A DNA stretch of 50,558 bases from Klebsiella pneumoniae (GCA_945861065.1 CAMASI010000022.1:1-50558), one strand, 5' to 3'; numbered from the stretch's first letter, positions 27,352-35,939 are shown. The notes: generated from the letters alone by a model not told the origin. Program-made: numbers and translations.

Positions 27352-28232
27352 CCTTGTTCGAGCGTCGTCTACTGGTGGTGATGGGCAAGGGCGGAACGGG
27401 GCGGACCACCGTGGCCAGTCGGTTTGCGAAACTCGCTGCGACGCAAGGAAAACGAGTCGTGTGTGTAGAGCTCAACGGCGAGTCGGACCTGTCACGGCGG
27501 ATGGGGCTAGCGGGACGGTCGTACGCACCTCGGTCGACCGCAACCGGAGTAGACGTTTGCTCGCTGACGGCTGCGGAATCGATCGACGACTTTGCGCGGC
27601 GTCAGGTCGGAGGCCTCGCGGCGCGGGCGTTGGGTAGCCGCTGGACCGCTGCGTTCCTCGAAACACTTCCGGGCCTCGCCGACGCCGTTCAGCTCGGGAA
27701 AGTGGAGAACATGCTTCGACAGCCTGATGTTGGAGACCCTGCGTGGGACCTCTGTGTGGTCGATGCGCCGGCAACGGGGCACGGCCTGAGCCTGCTGGAT
27801 GCGGCGTCTAGTTTGGTTCGTCTAGGAAAAAGCAGCCCGTTTGCGACGCTCGCGCGACGTATCGCTGATCTGGTTGAGGACCGAGCTCTGACCGGCATCG
27901 TGCTCGTCACCACCCCCGAGGCGCTGCCAGTCTCGGAGACGGAACTGCTAGCCCGCGAGCTTTCCGAGGCTGGTCGCCCCGCGGATGTGCTCGTCGTTCA
28001 TCGCCTGACGCCTCCGGCTGTCCCAGGCCCTCCCGAGTGGTCTTCGACGCGCAAGGTGCTCGAACGAGCTTGGTCCCGCGACCCGGGAGGGGTTCTCGCA
28101 ATTGCCGAGGTGGATCGCCTGATTCGTCGACGGGAGGCAGAATTGGGTCGCGTCCGCGCGCTGTGCGCACAGTTGGGCGAAACGAGCGTGTGGTCGTTGG
28201 ACAGTGCTGGCCAGTTGGAGTCGTCCCTATGA
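27348..28232 (+). CDS. ArsA-like ATPase A (signature Lys kept, P-loop Lys replaced by Arg)
   Basis: 294 residues of the ArsA/GET3 (SIMIBI) class. Its deviant Walker A is GKGGTGRTT, residues 13-21: Lys14, the signature lysine that acts across a dimer, is present, but the P-loop lysine is Arg19. Other blocks: DLCVVDAPATGHGLSLLDA (switch II region) and TGIVLVTTPEALPVSETE. The C-terminus is variable. It starts at GTG overlapping the hydrolase and its stop overlaps ATPase B (ATGA), so A and B are made in step. Paired ArsA-like ATPases are known in myxobacteria and actinobacteria, where one partner often carries the Arg form; their cargo is not settled. Confidence 0.82.
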   Translation: MTLFERRLLVVMGKGGTGRTTVASRFAKLAATQGKRVVCVELNGESDLSRRMGLAGRSYAPRSTATGVDVCSLTAAESIDDFARRQVGGLAARALGSRWTAAFLETLPGLADAVQLGKVENMLRQPDVGDPAWDLCVVDAPATGHGLSLLDAASSLVRLGKSSPFATLARRIADLVEDRALTGIVLVTTPEALPVSETELLARELSEAGRPADVLVVHRLTPPAVPGPPEWSSTRKVLERAWSRDPGGVLAIAEVDRLIRRREAELGRVRALCAQLGETSVWSLDSAGQLESSL

Positions 28233-29293
28233 GTCGAATCTGGGTGATTTGCGGCTCGGGCGGTGTCGGGAAAACGACGGTCGCCGCGGCCCTTGCTGTG
28301 GCGCTGGCCGGACTCGGAAGAACCGTTGCGCTGCTGACGGTGGACCCGGCGCAGCGTCTGGCGGATGCGTTGGGGCTGCCGCTTGCCAATGGGTGGACGA
28401 CACTGCCGTTGCTTTGTCCCGGCCGGGTAGATGCCGCGATGCTGGACCGGCGCAGTGCTTGGGAGGACCTCGTGCGACGGGAGCTAGGCGACGAAGCAGA
28501 AGGCTTGCTTGCCCACCCGATAGCGCAAGCTGTGGGGACGCGGTTGGGCGGAAGTCACGAGTACCTTGCCTTGGAGCGCTTGGAACGCACGGCAAGCGCA
28601 GGGACTTGGCAGGACATTGTGGTGGATACGCCGCCGGCGAGCCATGCGCTCGAGCTGCTGCGGGGGCCGGCTCGGCTGCGGCGCGCCTTCGACCCGGCCG
28701 TGATGGGTGCCCTTCGCGCCTCCACCTCCTTCGCTCGTCGGGGCTTGGGCGTGGTTGCGCGCGTCGCTGGCTCTGAGTTGTTTTCCGAAATCGGAGGCTT
28801 TTTCTCACTCGCTGGCGCCTTGGCTCCCGTTCTGAGAACGCGTGGCGCTGGTGCGGCAAGGCTTCTTCGGAGCGACGCCACCCGCGCGTTGTGGGTGGCG
28901 CGTCCGGATTCTGAGGATCTTGTTGCGCTCGACGCTTTCCGCGCTGCTTTGGTGCCGCTTGGCGTGCGTGCGGGCGCCGTCGTGGCGAATCGGACCGAAA
29001 GCCGGCCTGCACATTCGGAGGTATTGGCCTCGGATCCGCCACCGCCGAGGGGAATCAGCGCGGAAACGTGGGGTCCGTGGTGTAGTGCCGTCCGAGGTCA
29101 CCTTCGGCTGGCCGACGCCCGTGGAGAGCGTTGCGAGCGTGGTGTACGTCGGATGGCGGCGGTGTCGGGTTTGCCGGTGTGGCCGCTCCCCGAGGTCGGA
29201 TTGGAGGGCCTAGCCGGTATTCAGCGACTCGGTTGTCACCTTGCGGCTCCGCTGCGCGCCTGGCCCACGGAGTCAGCGAACCCCCATCTCTAG
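28229..29293 (+). CDS. ArsA-like ATPase B (P-loop Lys kept, signature Lys replaced by Ser)
   Basis: 354 residues from ATG 28229, overlapping the end of ATPase A. Its Walker A is GSGGVGKTT (residues 9-17): the P-loop Lys15 is intact but the signature lysine is Ser10. Further motifs: ALLTVDPAQRLADALG (switch I-type), DIVVDTPPASHALELLRGP (switch II region) and FRAALVPLGVRAGAVVANR, the adenine-binding Asn region. The residue pattern complements ATPase A. It ends at the tetranucleotide CTAG, read on both strands as the stop of this gene and of the convergent TPR gene. Confidence 0.85.
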   Translation: MSRIWVICGSGGVGKTTVAAALAVALAGLGRTVALLTVDPAQRLADALGLPLANGWTTLPLLCPGRVDAAMLDRRSAWEDLVRRELGDEAEGLLAHPIAQAVGTRLGGSHEYLALERLERTASAGTWQDIVVDTPPASHALELLRGPARLRRAFDPAVMGALRASTSFARRGLGVVARVAGSELFSEIGGFFSLAGALAPVLRTRGAGAARLLRSDATRALWVARPDSEDLVALDAFRAALVPLGVRAGAVVANRTESRPAHSEVLASDPPPPRGISAETWGPWCSAVRGHLRLADARGERCERGVRRMAAVSGLPVWPLPEVGLEGLAGIQRLGCHLAAPLRAWPTESANPHL

Positions 29294-31104
29294 CGACCGG
29301 AGCGTTTCTTCGCCATCGATAGGTAGGTCTGGATGTTGGGGATCTCGGGGTCGAGTTGGTACGCCCGGCTGAGATCCTGCAACGCGACCGGATGATTCTT
29401 CCGGTAATAGTGGCTGATTCCCCGGCGACAGAGGGCCATCGCGTGATTGGGTTCTTTCTCCAACGCGGAGTCGAAGAACGAAATGGCCTTTCTGTAGTCT
29501 TTTCGTGCGAAATACAGGTCGCCCACGGCGATTTGCGGCTCGGGGCTGTCCGGCGCGAGGTCTTCGGCGGTCATGAAGTCGCTCATGCTTCGCGAAAAGT
29601 CTCCCAGGTCGAGGAACAGGCGACCGCGACCGATTTGGGCGTCCACGTTTCCAGGATCCAAGTCGATGAGGTCCGAGTACAACTCGGCGCCCCGCGCCAA
29701 ATCGCCGGCCTCCACCGATTCACGAGCTCGCATTAGAGCTGCGTACACTTCGTTGGCTGCCATGCGATTCGCCGACGAGTCGTCGCTGAGCGGTTCTCCA
29801 GTTTCGTCGGTATCTTCGTTCATTTCCTCCTCGGGCTCTTCGTCAGGCGCATCGTCGTATTGCTGGACATCGAGCCGGAACTCGCCGGAGCCTGCGTCCT
29901 CCACCTCTTCCTCACCGTAGTCACCCAGGTCGCCGATCTCGATGGCCTCCTCTTCCTCTTCCTGGCCGAGAACGCGGCCGGTGCCTTGATCCGCGTTGAT
30001 TTGAATGGCCGCGGCGCGGGGGCGTTGATCCGCCGCGTCTCGAATTCGAGGGACAGAGGGGTCACCGTACAGCCCGGCCGTGACGCGTGCAGACGGCCCG
30101 CCTGCACGAAGGGGCGTCGCTGCCGGCGTTCTCAACGTGGCGGCGACGGGAAGCCGAGCCGCGGATGGCGCCGGCGTACGCTCAATGGCCGGTCGAGGCG
30201 TACCCAACCGAATGACCGGCGGCGGGCTCGGTTCGACGTAGGTCTCTTCAGCGAACAAGTCCTCGTCGCCGGCATCATCGACGTCAACGATCGCGGGCGG
30301 AGCACCGATCATGACTCGCGCCGTGGTCGGCGGTACCGAGCGCGACACGGGGGCGATGGGAGGCAGCGTGGACCGCCCAGGTGGGGGACTGACCGACCGT
30401 GTGGGCTGCCCCGAGGTCGGAACTGGCGGAACTGGCGGAACCGGCGTGGCTTGTTCATCCAGCCGAGGAGGCAGGGGCATGCGGGTCCGAGCGGCGCGGA
30501 CCGGCGTTGGCGCGGCTGCTTCACGGAGCCGAGCGATTTCTGAGGCGTCAGCGACGAAGATGACTTCTTCGTCGTCGAACGCGTGCATTGAATCGTCGGA
30601 CTCGTCGCCGCTGAAGCCCGAGGCCTCGCGGTCGTCCTCGGCGCTGCCCTCGCCCTCGGCGCTGCCTGGATCCGCCTCGGACTCGTCTTCGGCGTTAAGT
30701 GCAACGGGGCCATCGAAGTCCACGAACGACGGTCCTGCCGACCTTGAGGCAGTTGGGGCCGCAGCGACTGGCGCTGGGGCCGGCGTCGCGTACCGGAAGT
30801 ACCTGCCGAGATCGTCAGGTTCGGGCGGATGCTCCGAATTGAGGTCTTGGTCCTCTTGCGGTTCGGGCTGCTCGTCTTCTTCGACGTAAGAAACTTCTTC
30901 GCCCTGTGAATCCGCCTCGGCGTCGTCTTCGTCGTGCAGCGGTTGTCCCGCCCTTGCCCAACCTGGAGTCAACAGTCGTCGCGCGCCCTCAAGCGAAAGG
31001 CGCTCAACGGCCAAGACCGACCTGAACGGGAGGGTATTCGAGGCGAGCACCCGAAGGAAAGTCTCGGTCGCTTCGAGCGACGCCGCTAGTTCATGCGTGC
31101 CCAC
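29290..31104 (-). CDS. Acidic, Pro-rich protein with C-terminal TPR repeats
   Basis: 604 residues with two parts. Residues about 50-450 are low-complexity: Glu/Asp-rich tracts (VSYVEEDEQPEPQEDQDLNS), Pro/Ala/Arg stretches, and VLGQEEEEEAIEIGDLGDYG, with no domain recognised. Residues about 450-600 form four or more TPR helices (AALMRARESVEAGDLARGAELY, NVDAQIGRGRLFLDLGDFSRSM, EPQIAVGDLYFARKDYRKAI, AMALCRRGISHYYRKNHPVA). No signal peptide is seen, so it is cytoplasmic. Start GTG 31104, 3 bases after the coiled-coil gene. Likely a scaffold for protein partners, which are not known. Confidence 0.75.
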   Translation of the reverse strand: MGTHELAASLEATETFLRVLASNTLPFRSVLAVERLSLEGARRLLTPGWARAGQPLHDEDDAEADSQGEEVSYVEEDEQPEPQEDQDLNSEHPPEPDDLGRYFRYATPAPAPVAAAPTASRSAGPSFVDFDGPVALNAEDESEADPGSAEGEGSAEDDREASGFSGDESDDSMHAFDDEEVIFVADASEIARLREAAAPTPVRAARTRMPLPPRLDEQATPVPPVPPVPTSGQPTRSVSPPPGRSTLPPIAPVSRSVPPTTARVMIGAPPAIVDVDDAGDEDLFAEETYVEPSPPPVIRLGTPRPAIERTPAPSAARLPVAATLRTPAATPLRAGGPSARVTAGLYGDPSVPRIRDAADQRPRAAAIQINADQGTGRVLGQEEEEEAIEIGDLGDYGEEEVEDAGSGEFRLDVQQYDDAPDEEPEEEMNEDTDETGEPLSDDSSANRMAANEVYAALMRARESVEAGDLARGAELYSDLIDLDPGNVDAQIGRGRLFLDLGDFSRSMSDFMTAEDLAPDSPEPQIAVGDLYFARKDYRKAISFFDSALEKEPNHAMALCRRGISHYYRKNHPVALQDLSRAYQLDPEIPNIQTYLSMAKKRSGR

Positions 31105-31107
31105 GGA

Positions 31108-31410
31108 TCACTGCCCCAGGTGCGCGAGCACCGCATTGAGGTCACCCAGCAGTTTCTCGCGGCCTTCGGCGATTCGGTCCACCGAACGATCGACGGCGTC
31201 GAGACGCGCACGCGCTTCGCGGTCGCCGCGGCGCGCGCGGTCGTCGAGGCCGTCCCGTTGGGACGCAAGACGACGCAGCTCGCCGTCGGCGGTCGAGATG
31301 CCCCGGACCAGCTCCTTCGCGGCTTTGACGTAGCTGAGCAGGTCGGCAATCCGATGCTCGAGCACGCGATCAAGTTCCGCCTGCAGGGCATCGAGTTCGT
31401 TGTCGGCCAT
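31108..31410 (-). CDS. Small coiled-coil protein
   Basis: 100 residues starting at ATG 31410, chosen because GGAGG lies 8 bases upstream; an earlier GTG at 31437 adds nine residues and ignores the ribosome-binding site. The sequence is helical with a heptad-like pattern and no Pro or Cys: DALQAELDRVLEHRIADLLS, then GDREARARLDAVDRSVDRIA and EGREKLLGDLNAVLAHLG. Its charge and length resemble a myosin-like spacer or bundling protein. It is in line with the TPR gene. Function unknown. Confidence 0.6.
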   Translation of the reverse strand: MADNELDALQAELDRVLEHRIADLLSYVKAAKELVRGISTADGELRRLASQRDGLDDRARRGDREARARLDAVDRSVDRIAEGREKLLGDLNAVLAHLGQ

Positions 31411-31505
31411 TCCCATCGCCTCCGTCGCGCGCTCCACGCTACCATCGAGAGGATTGCACCGTCAAACGCCTAACGGCAGACGGGTTGTCAGGGGAGTGCG
31501 AACCG

Positions 31506-32870
31506 TCAGGTCAGGCCATCGCCCAAGCCGTGCCTGCGAAGCATCCGACCGAGTGTTTTTCGGTCGACTCCGGCGTCTCGCGAGGCGCGTGACAAGTTCC
31601 CTCCACATCTCTCCAACAAGTCCTCGACGTATCGGCGTTCGAAGCCCGCCAACAGGCGATCGCGCTCCTCGTGGAAAGAGCCCTGTCCGACTGGAAGATC
31701 GCGCTCCGCGGCGGGATCTCTCTCAGGCGGCGGTACAACCCGGAGGGCGTCTGGCAGCGCAGACAAGCCGATCAGCGGCCCGTCTGCAAACGGGATCGCG
31801 CCGAGGATCACATTTCGCAATTCGCGGACGTTTCCGGGCCAGCGCCAGGCGCGAAAGATCCGTTCGACTTCCGGGTCCACACCACGAATGCGGTGTGGAA
31901 AGTTTGCGGACTGCAGCAGGCGGTCGACCAACATCTGTAGGTCTTCCAGGCGATCCCGGAGCGGGGGAAGCCTCACTTCAACGACGCCGAGCCGATAGAA
32001 AAGATCCTCGCGGAAACGCCCTTCAGCGACCTGACGCTGCAGATCGCGGTTGGTGGCAGCGACGACGCGCACATCGACGGGCCGCACACGGCGATCGCCG
32101 ATCCGGCGGACCTCGCGCTGCTCCAGGACCCGCAAGAGCGTGGGTTGGATCTCGAGGGGCAGCTCACCGAGTTCGTCGATGAAGATCGTGCCGCCGTGGG
32201 CCTGCTCAAACACACCGGGCCGTGCTGCGATGGCCCCCGTGAACGCACCCTTCTCGTGGCCGAACAACTCCGCTTCGACGAGGCTGCGTGCCACAGCACC
32301 GCAGTCGAACACGACGAAGGGACCCTGTGCGCGAGGGGAACGAGCGTGGATCGCGCGGCTGACAAGTTCTTTCCCGGTTCCCGTCTCACCGGTGATCAAG
32401 ACGGTGAGGCCGGTCGGTGCAACCCGCTCCAGGACCGAAAAGACTTGGCGCATCGCGACGCTGCCGCCGACGAGCGATTCGAACCGAGGCTCGACGGCCG
32501 GTGTAATGACCACGACCTCGTCGAGTACGCTGAATAAGATCTCCGTCTTCCCGACCCGAAACACGCGGTCGGTGGGAAGGAACACTTCGCGAACCCGCAC
32601 TTCGCCGACGAAGCTCCCATTGGTTGACGCGCAGTCCCGGAGCACGATGCCATCGGCCGTTCGCACAACCTCGGCGTGAACGCGGCTCACAGTGTTGTCT
32701 GTCAGGACGAGGTGGTTGGATTCGCTCGCGCCGATCCGCACGACATCAGAATCGTACTCACCCTTGGAACCGATGTCCGGCCCCGACACGACTTTCAGTG
32801 CGACGCGACGAAGGTGGATCTGGGTGGTCATCGGCCCATCGGGAATGACCGAAGTGATCTCGACGCCCAT
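31506..32870 (-). CDS. Sigma-54-dependent activator with N-terminal FHA domain
   Basis: 454 residues, three domains. The FHA phosphothreonine-binding domain (about 20-120) has RIGASESNHLVL, VSRVHAEV and STNGSFV. The AAA+ sigma-54 activator domain (about 135-370) has Walker A GETGTGKE, the sigma-54 loop GHEKGAFTGA, Walker B GTIFIDELGELP and WPGNVREL. A Fis-type HTH ends it (GNLSRASRDAGVDRKTLGRM). FHA in place of a receiver means control by threonine phosphorylation rather than by a histidine kinase, a layout typical of Myxococcus. ATG 32870 has an AGAGGCGAG ribosome-binding site. It follows the sensor-less activator by 22 bases. Confidence 0.93.
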   Translation of the reverse strand: MGVEITSVIPDGPMTTQIHLRRVALKVVSGPDIGSKGEYDSDVVRIGASESNHLVLTDNTVSRVHAEVVRTADGIVLRDCASTNGSFVGEVRVREVFLPTDRVFRVGKTEILFSVLDEVVVITPAVEPRFESLVGGSVAMRQVFSVLERVAPTGLTVLITGETGTGKELVSRAIHARSPRAQGPFVVFDCGAVARSLVEAELFGHEKGAFTGAIAARPGVFEQAHGGTIFIDELGELPLEIQPTLLRVLEQREVRRIGDRRVRPVDVRVVAATNRDLQRQVAEGRFREDLFYRLGVVEVRLPPLRDRLEDLQMLVDRLLQSANFPHRIRGVDPEVERIFRAWRWPGNVRELRNVILGAIPFADGPLIGLSALPDALRVVPPPERDPAAERDLPVGQGSFHEERDRLLAGFERRYVEDLLERCGGNLSRASRDAGVDRKTLGRMLRRHGLGDGLT

Positions 32871-32892
32871 CCACTCGCCTCTGAGGTTTCCG

Positions 32893-33891
32893 CTAACCTT
32901 GCTCGGCAGCTACCCAGCGCGCTCGTGCTCGCGTCAGAATTCGCTGGATCGATCTGCGGTCCATGCCACCGGCCCGTGCTGCCGCGCTGACGTTGCCTGT
33001 ATGGGCCTCCATCTGGGCCAAAACGTAGCGGATTTGGAACTCGTCTAGGAAGAGCCTTCTGGCCTCCATGTAGTCCAAATCCAGCCGTAAATCCGGGGAC
33101 CAGGGGCCTGGCGGGCGAGGCGGCGGGCCGAGCAAAAGCGGCGGAAGGTCGGACAACTCCAGCGGGACGTCGGTGGCGATAGCCACGAGGTAGGCGGCGA
33201 CGTGCCGCAACTCGCGAACGTTCCCGGGCCAGGGCCACGTCAAAAGGTGGCGCCGTGCGGGCTGGGACAACGCGGGAAGGCTGCGCTTCGTGCCGTCGAC
33301 ACCGGCCGCAAGAAATTCGTCGAGTAACAATTCGACGTCGCCAGGGCGGTCACGAAGGGGCGGAAGTTCGATTTCGACGACGCCAAGACGGTGAAGCAGG
33401 TCGCGACGAAAACGCCCCTCCTGCACGCGGGTCCTGAGGTCTCGCCACGTAGCCGCGACGATGCGAAGGTCTGCTGTGCGTTCGGTCGTCCCCCCGACCG
33501 GCCGGTACGTTCCGGACTCGAGCAGCCGAAGCAGGCGGGTCTGCGCTTCCATCGGGAGCTCGCCAACTTCGTCCAAGAAAAACGTGCCGCCGCGCGCGGC
33601 TGCCACCAAGCCCTCACGACGCGTGGATGCGCCGGTGAAGGCCCCACGTTCGTGGCCGAACAACTCAGCTTCGACCAAGGTGGGCGCGATAGCGGCGCAG
33701 TCCACGGCGATGAAGGGACCGTCCCGTCCAGATGCCTTGTGAAGTGCCCGGGCGGCGACCTCTTTGCCGGTCCCCGTTTCCCCTCGAATGAGGACAGAAA
33801 GGGGCGTCCGCGCCACCTGGGCGAGGCGTGAACGAACGGTGTTCATCGCGTCGCTCGTCCCGAGCAGGCCCTCCATCCCGGCTGGGGTCAC
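32893..33891 (-). CDS. Sigma-54-dependent activator lacking any N-terminal sensor domain
   Basis: 332 residues starting at GTG 33891, which overlaps the stop of the preceding gene (GTGA) and has GGAGGGC just ahead. The AAA+ domain starts almost at once (MEGLLGTSDAMNTVRSRLAQ) with Walker A GETGTGKE, the sigma-54 contact loop GHERGAFTGA, GGTFFLDEVGELP, and WPGNVREL; a Fis-type HTH closes it (GNVSAAARAGGMDRRSIQRI). With no sensor it is either constitutively active or controlled in trans, and the coupled upstream genes are candidates. The frame runs further upstream (to 33963) but that part overlaps the preceding gene. Confidence 0.88.
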   Translation of the reverse strand: MTPAGMEGLLGTSDAMNTVRSRLAQVARTPLSVLIRGETGTGKEVAARALHKASGRDGPFIAVDCAAIAPTLVEAELFGHERGAFTGASTRREGLVAAARGGTFFLDEVGELPMEAQTRLLRLLESGTYRPVGGTTERTADLRIVAATWRDLRTRVQEGRFRRDLLHRLGVVEIELPPLRDRPGDVELLLDEFLAAGVDGTKRSLPALSQPARRHLLTWPWPGNVRELRHVAAYLVAIATDVPLELSDLPPLLLGPPPRPPGPWSPDLRLDLDYMEARRLFLDEFQIRYVLAQMEAHTGNVSAAARAGGMDRRSIQRILTRARARWVAAEQG

Positions 33892-34274
33892 AAGCCCTCC
33901 GCTCGCAAGCGTTTGCCTGGCACGCGCACGCCGGCGCGGCGCTCGGGTTCGACCGCGACCCAAGTGAGGGCGTCTACGTTGCTGCCCGCCACAGACACGT
34001 GAACGGTGGCGCGACGCGACAGGCCTTCTCCGACGCCCTCGTACATGTCGATGAGGGGCAGGGCCTCGAATCCGACGTCCTGAACGAGCTGGCCGACGAT
34101 CTCGTCATCGCCGTCGAGTGCCAGGACCGCTTGTCCAGCTGGCATTCGGTAGGCGCGGCCTCGCGTGGTTGCCGGAGCGCGATGGTAGGGGCTCAAGAGG
34201 GAGGCGACGGCGGATCGATGCCTAAGTGTGCCGACCAGGAACACTGGGACACAGCGGTTCGGCGAGGACTTCAC
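33888..34274 (-). CDS. Gamma-glutamylcyclotransferase/AIG2-like protein
   Basis: About 128 residues from GTG 34274, which shares four bases (GTGA) with the end of the winged-helix gene; GTG 34244 is an alternative. The pattern PVFLVGTLRHRSAVASLL, GRAYRMPAGQAVLAL, IVGQLVQDVGFEALPLIDMY, EGVGEGLSRRATVHV is that of the GGCT-like fold: the opening GTLR loop and the central Glu in the DxYEG motif. Members release 5-oxoproline from gamma-glutamyl peptides or amines, or are of unknown use. It is easily missed because the same frame stays open far upstream through the neighbour. Its stop overlaps the start of the sigma-54 activator. Confidence 0.7.
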   Translation of the reverse strand: MKSSPNRCVPVFLVGTLRHRSAVASLLSPYHRAPATTRGRAYRMPAGQAVLALDGDDEIVGQLVQDVGFEALPLIDMYEGVGEGLSRRATVHVSVAGSNVDALTWVAVEPERRAGVRVPGKRLRAEGL

Positions 34275-35866
34275 GAGTCGACCCAGGCTTCTAGGGAATC
34301 GGCGAGTCCTGCGAGCGGCTCGTAAAGCATGCCTTCCTCCGGTTCCGTGCGAAGGGCGGCATACAAACGTTCGCTCAGCACCAAACGCCGCTCTAAGCTC
34401 GACGCCACGCCTAAGCCTACGAGCATGGGCACCAGCGAGGCCGACAGGCGCCCGGCCCCGCTTCGATGGCAGACCACCCAGCCACGAGAGCGTCCGTACA
34501 GGGCCAACTGTTCGAGCAGGGGCCCCCTGGCTTTGCCACCGACACGCAGGCCGACGTCTTGTCCGCGTCGATACACTTCGATTTTCCCGCGGGAGCGCCG
34601 ATGGGCGAGCAGCGCCGCGGTGATCAACGTCACTGCGGGACAGTGGCTGATCGCGCGAATTCTCAGTGAACGCGCATCGGGCACCGTTCTCGGCACAACC
34701 TCGCCTGGGTGGACCAAGCCGGAGTGCACGACTGTCGGACGGTCGAAAGGGCCCGGCAGCGCCACGACGTCTCGCTGGCGCCCGTTTCTCAACAAACGGT
34801 CCATGGACTGTGCGCCCTCTGACAGGACGGCGAGTTCCGGCGGAAAAGCGATGGTGAGGTCCGCCTGCCCGACGCGATCGAGGAACGGCGCCTGGACGAC
34901 GATGGGTACCGGCCCAGGTCCTGACGCGAGCGGCAGTGCAGCGAGGGGTCGGTCGGGAATAATCGAAGCGACCCGGTGTTCCAGTTCTTCCGCTCGAGGT
35001 CGGCCACCAAACAGGCGCTTGTCCCAAGACCGGTAGCGACGCGCCACTTCGTCTGACAGCGGCACTGCCCGTCGGAACAGCCAGTCCCGGTAGCCGGAGT
35101 CCGTCAAGACGACGCCCGCCGCAAAGCAGGTCAGGTCGGCGCGCGCGACGGCGTCCGCCGTACAGATGATGCGTTCTTCGACGCGGACGGCGTCGCCACG
35201 GCGCAACGCGAGGTCCACACATTCGCCGAGCTGGAGCTCTGTTGCGCCTGCCCCATCGAGCAATGCCCTGAGGTTGCCCAGCGACATCTCGCCGCGGTCA
35301 ATCAGTTCGCGTAAGACCCAGGCGTACGCGTCCGGGTCCTGGGGCGACGTTGCCACCAGTGCGTCGGGGGACCGGTTGGGGACGATGGTATGAAAGGGTA
35401 AGCCAAGTTGCGCGGGCGCCCCTCGTAGGCGGGGTCGCGGCAGCCGCGTTGCAGGCGCGAGCAGTCCCCGAACAGCGCTTGCGCGACGGTCCACTGTGAC
35501 GGGTGACAGATCGGGTTCGGTTGAAGAGATGGCGCGGCTGAGGAGGTCGTGGGAAGGCAGCTCACCGTCAGAGGCATCGAGCCATCGACCGGCCACCGGA
35601 TGTTCCCAACACGCTCGGGCGTGAACAGCAGCGCGGTTGTCGCCAGCGTAGGCGAGTTCGAGACCCAACGGTGTCAGGTCGCTCGTTTCGTCGAGCAAAC
35701 CGAGCCAGATGGCGGCCTGCTCGTAGTAAGCGACGGTGCGCGGGTCGATGCCGAGTGCCTCGCCCAGTGCCCGCGTCGAGCGGTTGCCCTCCGCGAGGGC
35801 GTCCACCAACCGCCACAGCAGTTGCGGATTGTTGGCATTCGGCACGCGGGCGTGGCGGTCGACCAT
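34271..35866 (-). CDS. 531-residue protein with N-terminal winged-helix-like domain, family not recognised
   Basis: The N-terminus looks like a winged helix: LWRLVDALAEGNRSTRALGE, ALGIDPRTVAYYEQAAIWLG, LLDETSDLTPLGLELAYAG. A second conserved-looking block, LSPVTVDRRASAVRGLLAP, resembles DNA-binding or restriction-associated proteins. The rest is globular, with ADLTIAFPPELAVLSEGAQS and a C-terminal helical region. No catalytic motif is evident. ATG 35866 opens the gene next to a dyad shared with the divergent AAA-like gene, so it may be a DNA-binding regulator of its own locus. Its 3' end overlaps the GGCT-like gene. Confidence 0.7.
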   Translation of the reverse strand: MVDRHARVPNANNPQLLWRLVDALAEGNRSTRALGEALGIDPRTVAYYEQAAIWLGLLDETSDLTPLGLELAYAGDNRAAVHARACWEHPVAGRWLDASDGELPSHDLLSRAISSTEPDLSPVTVDRRASAVRGLLAPATRLPRPRLRGAPAQLGLPFHTIVPNRSPDALVATSPQDPDAYAWVLRELIDRGEMSLGNLRALLDGAGATELQLGECVDLALRRGDAVRVEERIICTADAVARADLTCFAAGVVLTDSGYRDWLFRRAVPLSDEVARRYRSWDKRLFGGRPRAEELEHRVASIIPDRPLAALPLASGPGPVPIVVQAPFLDRVGQADLTIAFPPELAVLSEGAQSMDRLLRNGRQRDVVALPGPFDRPTVVHSGLVHPGEVVPRTVPDARSLRIRAISHCPAVTLITAALLAHRRSRGKIEVYRRGQDVGLRVGGKARGPLLEQLALYGRSRGWVVCHRSGAGRLSASLVPMLVGLGVASSLERRLVLSERLYAALRTEPEEGMLYEPLAGLADSLEAWVDS

Positions 35867-35909
35867 GGCGCACCGCTAAGGGAGCACACCCCAGGCGTCG
35901 AGGAGCGCC

Positions 35910-35936
35910 AAACCTTGAGGAAATACTTCAAGGTTT
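35910..35936. promoter_or_regulatory. Perfect 9-bp dyad between divergent winged-helix and AAA-like genes
   Basis: AAACCTTGA (35910-35918) and TCAAGGTTT (35928-35936) are exact inverted repeats with a 9-base spacer, 44 bases from the winged-helix start and 53 from the AAA-like start. This is the arrangement of an operator serving two divergent promoters. Confidence 0.6.
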
Positions 35937-35939
35937 GAC

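Noticed and set aside
31400-32182. 260-codon plus-strand ORF opposite the FHA activator
   Set aside because: Arg/Ser/Pro-rich shadow of a well-supported gene.
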